A stretch of DNA of 64,000 bases from Parasutterella secunda (lineage in GTDB: Bacteria > Pseudomonadota > Gammaproteobacteria > Burkholderiales > Burkholderiaceae_F): NCBI RefSeq assembly GCF_023336895.1, contig NZ_JAMBLT010000002.1, positions 1 through 64,000 on the forward strand. The letters run 5' to 3'. Each line of letters begins with the position of its first letter. The first letter of the stretch is position 1. Made by a program: the position numbers and the translations under genes. This document shows positions 34,917-45,961 of this stretch, one piece after another. Below the pieces are notes generated by a model. The model was not told where the DNA came from and searched no databases. It saw only the letters and a program-made list of their open reading frames with translations.

Positions 34917-36749
34917 ATGGTCGGTCATACATATATTGATGATTTCAAAACCTTGCCCGAAATGCTCGCGCACACCCTCGCGACTAAACCAGAAAAAGAA
35001 GGGTACCGTTATTACGACTACGAGCACGAAAAGTGGACAAGTGTGACGTGGAAAGAATTCGGCGAACGTGTCATGCGTTGGCGCAAAGCCTTTGCCACCA
35101 TGGGGTTAAAGCGCGGCGATCGCGTCGCCATGCTTTTAATCAATTCACTGGACGCACTCACTTTTGACCAAGCCGCTCTCGCTAATGCCCTGGTTCCCGT
35201 TCCCCTTCACGCTATTGATACGCCGGAATCGGCCGCCTACATTATGAGTGACAGCGGCTGCCGCTTCTTAGTGACCACCACAAAAGCCCGTTGGAACGCC
35301 ATTTTCAATTCCGACACACCGGTGCCGACGCTCGAGCAAGTTGTTTTTACAACCGAAGAGGAAGAAGGCGAAAGTAAGACCGTTCATTACTGCGGTGTCA
35401 ACAAGTGGCTCAAAGCGGGAGAGACTTTCGATGTAAGCCAATTGCCCGCCGGCCCGACCGAAGAGGATTTGGCCGCTATTGTCTACACGTCCGGCACAAC
35501 CGGCCGTCCCAAAGGCGTTATGCTCACGCATCGCGCCGTCGTTTCCAACGTTCAGGATACGGCCAAACAGATGCCTTTAAGCGATGAGGATCTCTTCTTA
35601 TCCTATTTGCCGCTTTCTCATACGTTTGAACGTACAGCCACCTATTACAACTGTGTCGCCCACGGCGCCACACTGGTCTTTAGCCGCGGTCCGATGCAGC
35701 TTGCCGAAGACTTCAAAGATATTCACCCGACCATCATGTGTTCGGTGCCGAGAATTCTTGAACAGTTCTACGCCAAAATTCAAGCTCAGTACGCCAGACA
35801 AGGCGCTTCGGCTCAATTGATGGCTGACCGTGTGGTTGCGGCTGGCTGGCGTGATTTCTGCCGGGCAAACGATTTACCGCTTGAAGATGACGGTTTGCCC
35901 GCCATGGACTCCATCATCAAAGCCCTTTATTTTGATCGCGTGGCTGCTCCCATGCGTGCACTTTTCGGTCCGCGCTTTAAATACATCATCAGTGGTGGCG
36001 CTGCCTTAAACGGGATGGTTGCCAAATTCTTCTGCGCTCTCGGTCTTAACATCCGCCAGGCTTACGGTTTAACCGAATACAGCCCCATCATCTCCATGAA
36101 CGGCATCACGGGCAACCACCCGGCCACAGTCGGTCTGCCGCTTGCCCGTTGTCAAGTCAGAGCCGGAGACAATGAGGAACTTCAGGTCTATGGCCCCAGC
36201 ATGATGAAGGGCTACTGGAATCTGCCTAAGGAAACCGCTGCCTCTTTCACCGAGGACGGATGGCTGAGAACCGGTGACCAAGTGGATTTAAGCGATGGCG
36301 GCCGAGTACGAATTAAGGGCCGTATCAAAGAAATTATCGTCACCAGTACCGGTGAAAAAATCAGTCCCGTTGATGTGGAATTTGCCATTCAGGAAGATCA
36401 CCTCTTCGAACAAGTGATGGTGGTCGGAGAAGGTCGTCCCTACATTACGGCTCTGGTGGTTGTCAACGACATGCTCTTTAAGCTTTTGTGCGAAGAAGTG
36501 GGCATCACGCCGGATAGCCCCGCGCTTAACCTTTGCCGCGATTTACGAGCCAAAGTCGTCAAACGCGTGCGCATGGCGGCCAGACATTTCCCGCAGTACT
36601 GCGTCCCCAGAAATGTCTACATTATGCGTGAGCACTGGACGGCTGAGGACGGACTGCTGACGCCGACCATGAAGCTTCGCCGTCGGCAAATCGCTGAGCG
36701 CTTCGCTAAAGAAATCGAGGAGTTGTACGACTCCCCGCGCAAGCGCTAA
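34917..36749 (+). CDS. Long-chain acyl-CoA synthetase / AMP-dependent ligase (second of two)
   Basis: A 610-aa paralogue of the preceding gene with the same order of motifs: IVYTSGTTGRPKGVMLTH near residue 194, YGLTEYSP, GWLRTGDQV and IKGRIKEIIVTSTGEKISP. The two share long identical stretches such as VPVPLHA and LPLSHTFERT. The start at 34917 (MVGHTYIDDFKTLPEML) aligns with the paralogue; an ATG at 34872 is possible but has no ribosome-binding site. Tandem duplication with separate terminators suggests separate promoters and perhaps different chain-length preference, which is inference. Confidence 0.88.
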   Translation: MVGHTYIDDFKTLPEMLAHTLATKPEKEGYRYYDYEHEKWTSVTWKEFGERVMRWRKAFATMGLKRGDRVAMLLINSLDALTFDQAALANALVPVPLHAIDTPESAAYIMSDSGCRFLVTTTKARWNAIFNSDTPVPTLEQVVFTTEEEEGESKTVHYCGVNKWLKAGETFDVSQLPAGPTEEDLAAIVYTSGTTGRPKGVMLTHRAVVSNVQDTAKQMPLSDEDLFLSYLPLSHTFERTATYYNCVAHGATLVFSRGPMQLAEDFKDIHPTIMCSVPRILEQFYAKIQAQYARQGASAQLMADRVVAAGWRDFCRANDLPLEDDGLPAMDSIIKALYFDRVAAPMRALFGPRFKYIISGGAALNGMVAKFFCALGLNIRQAYGLTEYSPIISMNGITGNHPATVGLPLARCQVRAGDNEELQVYGPSMMKGYWNLPKETAASFTEDGWLRTGDQVDLSDGGRVRIKGRIKEIIVTSTGEKISPVDVEFAIQEDHLFEQVMVVGEGRPYITALVVVNDMLFKLLCEEVGITPDSPALNLCRDLRAKVVKRVRMAARHFPQYCVPRNVYIMREHWTAEDGLLTPTMKLRRRQIAERFAKEIEELYDSPRKR

Positions 36750-36768
36750 GGGCTTTCATTAACATCTA

Positions 36769-36798
36769 AAGGGGCCACGCCGGCCCCTTGAAATATTT
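36769..36798 (+). terminator. Intrinsic terminator after the second synthetase
   Basis: AAGGGGCC/GGCCCCTT is an 8-bp stem with a 5-nt loop and the T-rich tail GAAATATTT. Confidence 0.7.
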
Positions 36799-36806
36799 AT
36801 TAGTCC

Positions 36807-37568
36807 ATGTTTTTCGATACTCATTGCCACATTCACATGCCTCAGTTTGCTAATGACCAAGCTGAGGTGCTCGAACGAATGAAATCAGCCCAAGTAACAA
36901 AAGCCGTGGTCGTTGCCACGGAAGAGGCCGAAATCGCCCCGGTACTCACACTGGCTCGAGAAAACGATGGTCTCTATGCCGCCTTTGCCGTCAGTCCGCA
37001 AGACGAAGCATTGCCCGATCTCACCGAAGAGGAGATTGTCCTGCGAGTGCAAGATCCGAAAATGGTTGCCGTCGGAGAAACGGGACTAGACTATCACTAC
37101 TGCCAGGAACCGCTTGATTGGCAACGCAACCGTTTCGCCACGCACATTCGTGCGGCTAATCTGGCCAATAAACCGCTTATCATCCACTCACGTGAAGCCG
37201 CTTGCGACACGCTTGATATTCTTAAAGCCAATGGGGCTCAAAACTGTGGTTTTGTCCTGCATTGCTTCTGCGGTGATTGGGACTTTGCTAAAAAGGCTTT
37301 GGATTTAGGCGGCTACCTTTCGTTTTCCGGCATCGTGACTTTCCGTTCCGCTCAAGATATTCAGGAAGTAGCCCGCAAAGCGCCAGATGACCGGATTTTC
37401 ATCGAAACCGACAGTCCCTATTTGGCACCTGTTCCCCTTCGAGGCAAGCGCAATGAACCGTCATTTGTCCCTCATGTCGCTCAATTTCTCGCCCAACTGA
37501 GAGGAAAGAACATCGAGGATATTGCGGCTCTTACGATGCAAAATGCCAATCGTTTTTTCCGTATTTAA
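36807..37568 (+). CDS. TatD family metal-dependent deoxyribonuclease
   Basis: A 253-aa TIM-barrel hydrolase. FFDTHCHIHMPQF supplies the HxH ligands, VAVGETGLDYHY the bridging Glu, PLIIHSREA and FVLHCFCGD the later His, and IFIETDSPYLAP the catalytic Asp. Such proteins have 3'-5' exonuclease or D-aminoacyl-tRNA deacylase-like activities. It starts an operon-like run with the ankyrin protein (2-nt gap) and the U32 gene (overlap). Confidence 0.92.
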   Translation: MFFDTHCHIHMPQFANDQAEVLERMKSAQVTKAVVVATEEAEIAPVLTLARENDGLYAAFAVSPQDEALPDLTEEEIVLRVQDPKMVAVGETGLDYHYCQEPLDWQRNRFATHIRAANLANKPLIIHSREAACDTLDILKANGAQNCGFVLHCFCGDWDFAKKALDLGGYLSFSGIVTFRSAQDIQEVARKAPDDRIFIETDSPYLAPVPLRGKRNEPSFVPHVAQFLAQLRGKNIEDIAALTMQNANRFFRI

Positions 37569-37570
37569 AC

Positions 37571-38329
37571 ATGCTTAAACTCAGCCTTACCCTTGCCCTT
37601 TGTGCTCAAAGCCTAGTTTGTCTAGCCCAATCGGTCACGCCGGGCGTTCCCCTTGCGCAACAACTTCAAGAAGCTATCGCCAAAGACGATGCTCCGAAAG
37701 TAGCCTACATGCTCAGGGAATTGGCTTACGACCCGAATTTTTATCTTCCCAATGGCGACACTCCTTTAGTTTTTGCCATTCGCATGGACGCCAAAGTCAG
37801 TGTCAACCAGGTGCTTTTAAGAAGCTTCAAAATTAATGTCAAAGTGCCGACTCTGCGAGGCGAAACCCCTTTGATGCTTGCTTCAATTAAAGGCGATGAG
37901 GCTTTAGCCCAAAAACTCATTGACATGGGGGCCCCTGTTAATGCCAACTACGGATGGACGGCGCTTCATTACGCGGCAAGCACCGGACAAACTCAAATGA
38001 CTCGCTTTCTTATTGACAAGGGAGCCGAGGTTAATGCCCGCACCGAGCTCGGTGTCACGCCCTTATATATGGCTGCCCGCGTGATTGCCACACCGACCGT
38101 TGATGTATTGCTTAAAGCCGGCGCTGATAAAACGCTATGCAATGACCAAGGGATCAGTCCGGCTGATATTGCGAAAAAACGCGGCGACAGCACTTTGGCA
38201 AAAAAATTAGCCATCAAAGCCTGCGCCCCATGGCCTGTCCAAGAACCGGGCAAAATGACTGACACGACTGAAGGCACCTCAGAGCCTTCCGACACAATTG
38301 ATGTGACTGCACAGGATCAAAAGCAGTGA
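37571..38329 (+). CDS. Exported ankyrin-repeat protein
   Basis: A 252-aa protein with signal peptide MLKLSLTLALCAQSLVCLAQS and four to five ankyrin repeats: DTPLVFAIRMD, RGETPLMLASIKGDEALAQKLIDMGAPVN, WTALHYAASTGQTQMTRFLIDKGAEVN, LGVTPLYMAARV and LKAGADKTLCNDQG. The tail is acidic and rich in Thr and Ser. It is a periplasmic protein-binding scaffold, partner unknown. The stop overlaps the GTG start of the next gene. Confidence 0.85.
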   Translation: MLKLSLTLALCAQSLVCLAQSVTPGVPLAQQLQEAIAKDDAPKVAYMLRELAYDPNFYLPNGDTPLVFAIRMDAKVSVNQVLLRSFKINVKVPTLRGETPLMLASIKGDEALAQKLIDMGAPVNANYGWTALHYAASTGQTQMTRFLIDKGAEVNARTELGVTPLYMAARVIATPTVDVLLKAGADKTLCNDQGISPADIAKKRGDSTLAKKLAIKACAPWPVQEPGKMTDTTEGTSEPSDTIDVTAQDQKQ

Positions 38330-40263
38330 AAGAATCACAAGCTCTCGAACTCTTAGCGCCGGCAAAAAATGCTGATGTCGGTATTGAAGCCATTTTGCAC
38401 GGAGCCGATGCCGTCTATATCGGCGGTCCCGGTTTTGGTGCCCGAGTCGAAGCGGCCAATGCGTTTGCCGATATTAAAAGACTCACTGACTTCGCCCATC
38501 GCTTTAACGCCCGCGTCTACATGACACTTAACACCATCGTTAACGATGAGGAACTCAAAGACGCGGTTCGCCTGGCGTGGCTTGCATACGAAAACGGAGT
38601 CGATGCCCTTATTGTTCAAGATATGGGGATTTTGGATAGCGACCTTCCCCCGATTCAATTGCATGCTTCCACACAATGTGATGTCCGCACTGCCGCTAAA
38701 GCACGATTTCTCGAAAGCGTCGGATTTTCTCAAGTGGTCTTAGCCCGCGAAATGAGTCTTGAGCAAATCCGCGAAAGTTATGAAGCGCTTCAATCCGCTC
38801 GGATTGAATTTTTCATTCACGGCGCGCTTTGCGTCAGCTATTCCGGCCAATGCTATGCGAGTTTTGCCGCGACCGGCCGAAGCGCCAACCGCGGTGCCTG
38901 CGCACAGCTGTGCCGACTTCCCTACAGTGTTTACACCGAAGATGGGCAAGAGCTCATTCACGAGCGCCATGTGCTGTCTTTAAAAGACAATAATCAGACC
39001 GAAAACTTGGAAGCTTTAATTGACGCCGGTGTCAGAAGCTTCAAGATTGAAGGCCGTTTAAAAGATGCGGTCTATGTCAAAAATATCACGGCTCATTATC
39101 GACAAATGATCGATAAGATTCTTGAGAAAAGAGCCGATTTACACCGATCAAGTGACGGAAGAAGTCTCATTGATTTCACACCCGCCCCTCAAAAATCCTT
39201 TAACCGCGGATTTACTGATTATTTCACGCGCGGACGCCATCATGACATGGCCGTTTTCGAAACACCGAAAAACGCCGGTGAAAGAATCGGGAAAATTCTC
39301 AAAGTAACAGCTGAAGCCATTGAAGTTCGTTCTTCTGAAGCGCTGCACAACGCCGATGGGCTAACTTATCTCACACGAGAAAAAACACTCATGGGTTTTG
39401 CTGTTAACCGTGCAGAAGAAGTAGAACCCGGCCGTTGGCGTCTGACTTTGCGCGAGCGTCCCATATTGAAAAAACATCCTCAACTGGCCCCGGGCACCAT
39501 TCTTTACCGAAACCGAGACCAGGCCTGGGAAGAAGCTCTATCGAAACCAACCGCTAAACGTTTAATCGGCGTACAAGCAAAATGGTCTGTCAATGAAAGA
39601 AGATTTTCGTTGACGCTCAGTGACCATCGCGGCAACAGTGCGACGGTTTATTCAGAAGAACTGGCGCTTCAAAAAGCCTCTCAAATTGAAAAGAACAAAC
39701 TGAACATCGAAAAAAATTTAAGAAAGACCGGGGATACGGATTTTGAAATCACGGCTCTTGAAATAGATGATGATGGTTTTTTCGCACCGGCCAGTATTGT
39801 CAATCACATGAGACGCGAAGCTTGCGTGATGCTAGCCGAAGAAAGACAGAAACACTTCAAGAGGCTTGAGCGCGCCCAATCAACGGAACGCCTCCCCTAT
39901 CCTGATGCCGTGGACTTCCGAGCCAATGTTCTCAATGAAAAAGCAATTCATTTTTATGAACGCCACCATGCGCACATCACAGAGGCTGCGCTGGAGACGG
40001 GCTCTGTCAGACGTGAAGTGCCGCTCATGGTGACCAAACATTGTGTGCGCTATGCGTTGGGACTTTGTTTGAAAGATAACATTGAAAAAATTAAAGCGGA
40101 TCCCACTTTAAAAGAAAAATTCCGGCCTGATCCTTTAATTTTAAAATCCGGACCCAATACTTATCGGGCGACATTTGACTGTAAAAAGTGTGAGATGACA
40201 TTGCTCGGTAAAGTAAAGAGCGATGTAAGCCTTGGCAAGATCAACCTTAAGAAAATCTTATAG
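38326..40263 (+). CDS. rlhA: U32 family protein RlhA (23S rRNA 5-hydroxycytidine synthase type)
   Basis: A 645-aa U32 protein, close to E. coli RlhA (653) and longer than TrhP. ELLAPAKNADVGIEAILHGADAVYIGG opens the barrel; HGALCVSYSGQC and RGACAQLC place Cys169, Cys176, Cys192 and Cys196 for the iron-sulfur cluster, and NRGFTDYFTRGRH follows. RlhA hydroxylates C2501 of 23S rRNA. The GTG start at 38326 overlaps the ankyrin stop and has AGGA about 10 nt before. The C-terminus adds two Cys pairs (CVRYALGLC, CKKCE). TrhP-like tRNA hydroxylation is the alternative. Confidence 0.82.
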   Translation: MKESQALELLAPAKNADVGIEAILHGADAVYIGGPGFGARVEAANAFADIKRLTDFAHRFNARVYMTLNTIVNDEELKDAVRLAWLAYENGVDALIVQDMGILDSDLPPIQLHASTQCDVRTAAKARFLESVGFSQVVLAREMSLEQIRESYEALQSARIEFFIHGALCVSYSGQCYASFAATGRSANRGACAQLCRLPYSVYTEDGQELIHERHVLSLKDNNQTENLEALIDAGVRSFKIEGRLKDAVYVKNITAHYRQMIDKILEKRADLHRSSDGRSLIDFTPAPQKSFNRGFTDYFTRGRHHDMAVFETPKNAGERIGKILKVTAEAIEVRSSEALHNADGLTYLTREKTLMGFAVNRAEEVEPGRWRLTLRERPILKKHPQLAPGTILYRNRDQAWEEALSKPTAKRLIGVQAKWSVNERRFSLTLSDHRGNSATVYSEELALQKASQIEKNKLNIEKNLRKTGDTDFEITALEIDDDGFFAPASIVNHMRREACVMLAEERQKHFKRLERAQSTERLPYPDAVDFRANVLNEKAIHFYERHHAHITEAALETGSVRREVPLMVTKHCVRYALGLCLKDNIEKIKADPTLKEKFRPDPLILKSGPNTYRATFDCKKCEMTLLGKVKSDVSLGKINLKKIL

Positions 40264-40401
40264 CAAGATGAAATTTTGTTTGAATCGAGCGAATGTTTGT
40301 TTTTTCTCAAACATTGGATTTTCTCTGGCTCAAATAGGTACAAACCATTAGTGTCTTATGCTAAATTAAGGGCGTGGATGAACAGATTCTGTTTCAGACA
40401 C

Positions 40402-40442
40402 AAAAGTCGTGGCAACGATCGGTCCGTTGCCACGACTTTTTT
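40402..40442. terminator. Strong bidirectional terminator
   Basis: AAAAGTCGTGGCAACG and CGTTGCCACGACTTTT form a perfect 16-bp stem around a 7-nt loop, with A and T runs on opposite sides, so it can stop transcripts from rlhA and from ccmD. The stretch 40264-40401 holds nothing else I can see. Confidence 0.92.
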
Positions 40443-40455
40443 CTTGCTTATTGAC

Positions 40456-40644
40456 TTAATCGATACGCAAACGCATTTCGCTTAAACGTGCGCGCGCCTC
40501 CCGAAGCAAAGCGTGATACGCCTTGGCTCGACGGGACTTCAAGCTCCAAATTTCAGCCACGGCTAAAACGGCAGCCAATACAAATACCAATACAACGCTA
40601 TGGCCTTGCTCGGTTAAATTGAAAAGAAAAAAAACTTCCTGCAT
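40456..40644 (-). CDS. ccmD: Heme exporter protein CcmD
   Basis: A 62-aa single-pass membrane protein: short N-terminus, helix HSVVLVFVLAAVLAVAEIW, then a basic cytoplasmic tail SRRAKAYHALLREARARL. This is the usual CcmD topology; CcmD holds CcmC, CcmE and heme together in cytochrome c maturation system I. The ATG overlaps the ccmC stop in TGATG. Family conservation is weak, so position after ccmC is the main support. Confidence 0.75.
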   Translation of the reverse strand: MQEVFFLFNLTEQGHSVVLVFVLAAVLAVAEIWSLKSRRAKAYHALLREARARLSEMRLRID

Positions 40645-41402
40645 CACAGCTCCCCTTCTAAAGCGGCGTCCTGCGCCCAAATGGCCCGTCGTTCACGCTC
40701 CAAGATCACTGTCCGACAACGGCTAAGGGCCATTGCCAAGGAATAAGTGAAAAGATTGAGCATAAAAAGCGACATTAGCACGTAAGCGTCGCGACCATTG
40801 GAACGAATAAGACTGTTTTCCAGGTCATGCGCCATCGGCGTAAAAAGATCAAAAAAGACGTACAAGACAGGCACTACGATGACACCCAGAATTGCCGAGA
40901 TGGAGGCCCTTTTATCATTGACTTCACGTTTGTGATTAACCTTGGAGGCCGAAAGAGAAATAAAGGCCGCAAAAAACACAAGCAAAATCAAAAGGGCCGT
41001 CAATCGAGAGTCCCAAATCCAATACGCCCCCCACATGGGACGGCCAAACAAAGCTCCGGAACCCAAAGAAAAAAGCGTCATGACAAAACCGCTGGGCGCA
41101 AAGCCATGAGCAAAAACAATCGGCATGAGAGCCTGAGGGTTAGCCAATTGCATCAGACTGGTCAAACAAACCACTCCGTAACACAAAAGAGCAACGCCGG
41201 CCGCGGCAATGTGCAAATAAAACACCCAATAAATGTCGGCTTGGCCGATGGCTGTCGTATCGGAATAACTTAACATCCAAAGCAAGGCCGCCGCCATGCT
41301 TGCCACTGAAATAAGCAGCAGAATCGGAATAAATTTGGCAAAGGAAAAGTAATAAGTCTTGGGATTGACCATGTTCATTGTGAATAAATTATCGTTGGCC
41401 AT
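40644..41402 (-). CDS. ccmC: Heme exporter protein CcmC
   Basis: A 252-aa inner-membrane protein with six transmembrane segments. GRPMWGAYWIWDSRLTALLILL is the tryptophan-rich heme-handling WxWD motif of CcmC, and the flanking His residues (YLHIAAAG and TPMAHD) match the two heme-ligand sites. CcmC loads heme on CcmE. The N-terminus may start at Met9 or Met11; no start has a clear ribosome-binding site. ccmA, B, E, F, G and H are not in the window, so the pair stands alone. Confidence 0.88.
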   Translation of the reverse strand: MANDNLFTMNMVNPKTYYFSFAKFIPILLLISVASMAAALLWMLSYSDTTAIGQADIYWVFYLHIAAAGVALLCYGVVCLTSLMQLANPQALMPIVFAHGFAPSGFVMTLFSLGSGALFGRPMWGAYWIWDSRLTALLILLVFFAAFISLSASKVNHKREVNDKRASISAILGVIVVPVLYVFFDLFTPMAHDLENSLIRSNGRDAYVLMSLFMLNLFTYSLAMALSRCRTVILERERRAIWAQDAALEGEL

Positions 41403-41540
41403 TGTAGCAAGGCCCGGGAATTTCTAAAAATTGCGCCTTTTTTCTGTTTTTAGGCAAAGAAGCAAAATGTCATTTTGAACGACGTTTTTTGACTCGCTCT
41501 TCGCTTAAAATTAATAAGATTGAATTTTAGGACAGACAGG

Positions 41541-42197
41541 ATGCAATTTTTAGTTGTTGATGACCACTCCATTGTCACAATGGCTTTGGAAATGCTTTTA
41601 AAAGATTATGACGGCCAGGACAATACGGTTTACACAGCCAATACGAAAGAAGAGGCGATAGCGCTTGCCGATCAGTACGGTGAGACGGCCGATTTGATGA
41701 TTTTGGATCTATCCATGCCGGGGGTGCAAGGAACCTCACTGATGGAAGAAATTGTCGCTGCGCATCCGACTCTGAAAATTTTGGTGATGAGCGGTCTTCA
41801 GGATCAGCACAGCATCGTGAAGGTGCTGCAGATGGGCGCTGCCGGCTTTATCCCCAAGTCATTGGAAGCGGGACTACTCACCTCTGCTATCGGTTTTGTT
41901 CTTAAAGGTGGCGTTTATATTCCGGTCAAATTATTAAACCAAGCCCAAAAAACAGGGCTTTTGACCTCAAGAGAACCATTGGGTGATGTGGGCAGCGTGC
42001 ATCTGACCGAACGTCAAAAGGATGTTTTGGAGCTGCTTGCCAAAGGCGCGCCTATCAAACGAATCTGTAAGGAACTTAATCTCTCGGAAGGCACGGTTAA
42101 AACCCATGTCACGGCTATTTACAGAGCTTTTGGAGCTAGCAATCGAACAGAAGCACTGCTTGAAGCCCGCCGACACGGTTTTGATGTGGGTATCTAA
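41541..42197 (+). CDS. NarL/FixJ-type response regulator
   Basis: A 218-aa response regulator. The receiver has VVDDHS, the phospho-acceptor Asp56 in LMILDLSMPG, and the conserved Lys in FIPKS. The LuxR-type HTH is at the C-terminus: LTERQKDVLELLAKGAPIKRICKELNLSEGTVKTHVTAIYRAF. The ATG at 41541 has AGGA about 9 nt upstream. It is tail-to-tail with the hybrid kinase gene, and the two stops interlock over 4 nt, which suggests, but does not prove, a signalling pair. Confidence 0.9.
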   Translation: MQFLVVDDHSIVTMALEMLLKDYDGQDNTVYTANTKEEAIALADQYGETADLMILDLSMPGVQGTSLMEEIVAAHPTLKILVMSGLQDQHSIVKVLQMGAAGFIPKSLEAGLLTSAIGFVLKGGVYIPVKLLNQAQKTGLLTSREPLGDVGSVHLTERQKDVLELLAKGAPIKRICKELNLSEGTVKTHVTAIYRAFGASNRTEALLEARRHGFDVGI

Positions 42198-44083
42198 CGA
42201 TTTTTCTCTTCGCTTAATTCACGCAGCGCTTCATTGAGCGCCTCGCCGCTCACAGGTTTTTGCATGATACGGGGCATGGCAAAAAGCGCTGCTTCCCGCT
42301 CACCCAACACACGAAGAGTTCTGACGTAGTGCGTTTCAATCACCTCTGAGGGCACAGCGGTGAGCAAAATCGCGGGCAACCTCACTCCACGCGCCAAAGA
42401 CAGTCTTAGGATACACTCCAGCCCGTTGGCCTCTGCCTCGCCTAAATTAAAGTCCGAGATCACTGCATCGATTCTGGGACTATCCTGGATCTTTTGTGTC
42501 AATGTCTCTGTACACTTTTCAGCCGAAATGACGGTTGCTCCCCAACTTTCAAGCAGGGCTTTAAGACTTTCTCGAACAGGCGTGTTGTCTTCAATCAAAA
42601 CCACGGTGGCATCGAGCTTTTCGATACTTTGTTCCTTGCGACGCGTTTGGGTAAATATTCTCGCCTGTTCAGCCTCATGAACCGGCAGCTGCATTCTGAA
42701 AATCGATCCTCGTCCGGGTCTGGAACTCAAACTCAACTTGATTTGAAGCTGCTCACAGATGGCCTTAACAATCGAAAGCCCAAGTCCATAGCCTTCCGCG
42801 TGAGTTCGTGTATTTTCACTGCGGTAAAAGTAATCAAAGATGCGTTTTTGCTCAGCCTCTTCAATCCCCGCGCCACTGTCGACCACACAAATACTCACGC
42901 GCTTTCCGCCGATTAAGCGAGCAGCTAATAAAATTTCGCCTTTTTGTGTGTAGGCAATAGCATTCGTAATCAGATTACGAATGGCGCGCGTTAACAGTTG
43001 AGGATCGGTATAGACATTGACATCCAGATTTTTTAATCGGAAGTCCAACCCCTTTTCGTTAGCAACCGGCTTAAATTCCAGAGCCAATTCATCCAATAAA
43101 GCTGAGAGTTTTATCGGTTCAAGGTTGGAAGTGGTGTGACCTGTTTCAAGCTTTGAAACTTCCAAAATTTGCGCAACGAGCGTCTGCAGCCCCTGCGTGG
43201 TCTTTGACAATTGCTCAACAATGGCCTGCGTTTTCGGATCGCCGTTTTTTTTCAGCAGCTGAATATAGATCCCAATGGCCTGCAAAGGTTGTCGAATATC
43301 GTGATTGGCTGCCGTAAAAAATTTACTTCTTAAACGACTTTGTTCCTGCGTTTCGCGGCGCAGTTTTTCTGCCAAGTTCTTTTCAAGCGTCAGCCGCTTG
43401 ACGAGCATCTCATTTTCCTGGTCGTTGCGAACCGACATCTGCACAATTTCGTTAAAGCGTCTGCCGGAATAAAACATAAACACAACAACGGTAATCAAAA
43501 GAGCGGCAATCACCAGGCGGGACCAGCCGAAGATGAGTGCCAGCCGTAGCACCAAAGGGGTGATTGAACAAAGCGTAAAGACCACAAGACTTGGCAACCA
43601 ACAGGCATAAACCGGCCATGATGCAAAAGTCACCGTCAAAATGACAGAAAAAAGAATAACCTGCGAAGCGGAGTCATTGCCTACGTTATAAGCGAATGTC
43701 ATACCGGCGAGCGCCCATATTAAACCGCCTACAACAGCTAAAACCATCCAGGCTTTCATCCAAAAGTGGATACGGGCGTGACGGTATCGATCGGCCCAGA
43801 ATCGTCGATTAAAGTCGATGGCTCCGTAAAAATGGACACCAACAAGCAGTAGCCAAAAAACCAATAAAATCGGGTTAACGACCGGCCACAAAAACATAGC
43901 CGTCACACAGGCTCCCGCTATTTCAACGGCAAGCGACACTGGCTGTAGCTTCAAAGAACTTAAGATTTGCCTTACAAGGACACGCGAGTGACGACGACGC
44001 CACTGCGCAATGGACATATTCTCACTGTAAAAAGCCCCATTGGTGACGAAGCGAAACCACTGCGCTTTAATCCAGCCCAACAT
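42194..44083 (-). CDS. Hybrid sensor histidine kinase with C-terminal receiver
   Basis: A 629-aa inner-membrane kinase. About six transmembrane helices fill residues 50-205, with no large periplasmic domain, so it probably senses in the membrane or cytosol. A coiled linker leads to the H box NHDIRQPLQAIGIY (His261), then N box NLITNAIAYT and G boxes VVDSGAGIEE and GYGLGLSIVK. The receiver (from about 493) has LIEDN and Asp544 in VISDFNLGEAEANG. HDIRQPLQA is typical of 7TM/PAS hybrid kinases paired with LuxR-type regulators. It would phosphorylate the convergent NarL-type regulator. Confidence 0.9.
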   Translation of the reverse strand: MLGWIKAQWFRFVTNGAFYSENMSIAQWRRRHSRVLVRQILSSLKLQPVSLAVEIAGACVTAMFLWPVVNPILLVFWLLLVGVHFYGAIDFNRRFWADRYRHARIHFWMKAWMVLAVVGGLIWALAGMTFAYNVGNDSASQVILFSVILTVTFASWPVYACWLPSLVVFTLCSITPLVLRLALIFGWSRLVIAALLITVVVFMFYSGRRFNEIVQMSVRNDQENEMLVKRLTLEKNLAEKLRRETQEQSRLRSKFFTAANHDIRQPLQAIGIYIQLLKKNGDPKTQAIVEQLSKTTQGLQTLVAQILEVSKLETGHTTSNLEPIKLSALLDELALEFKPVANEKGLDFRLKNLDVNVYTDPQLLTRAIRNLITNAIAYTQKGEILLAARLIGGKRVSICVVDSGAGIEEAEQKRIFDYFYRSENTRTHAEGYGLGLSIVKAICEQLQIKLSLSSRPGRGSIFRMQLPVHEAEQARIFTQTRRKEQSIEKLDATVVLIEDNTPVRESLKALLESWGATVISAEKCTETLTQKIQDSPRIDAVISDFNLGEAEANGLECILRLSLARGVRLPAILLTAVPSEVIETHYVRTLRVLGEREAALFAMPRIMQKPVSGEALNEALRELSEEKNR

Positions 44084-44096
44084 TTTCTTTTAGATA

Positions 44097-45921
<1,825 letters not shown>

Positions 45922-45961
45922 CTATTCAAGCCCACTACAATACAATGCAAAAGGAACCACC

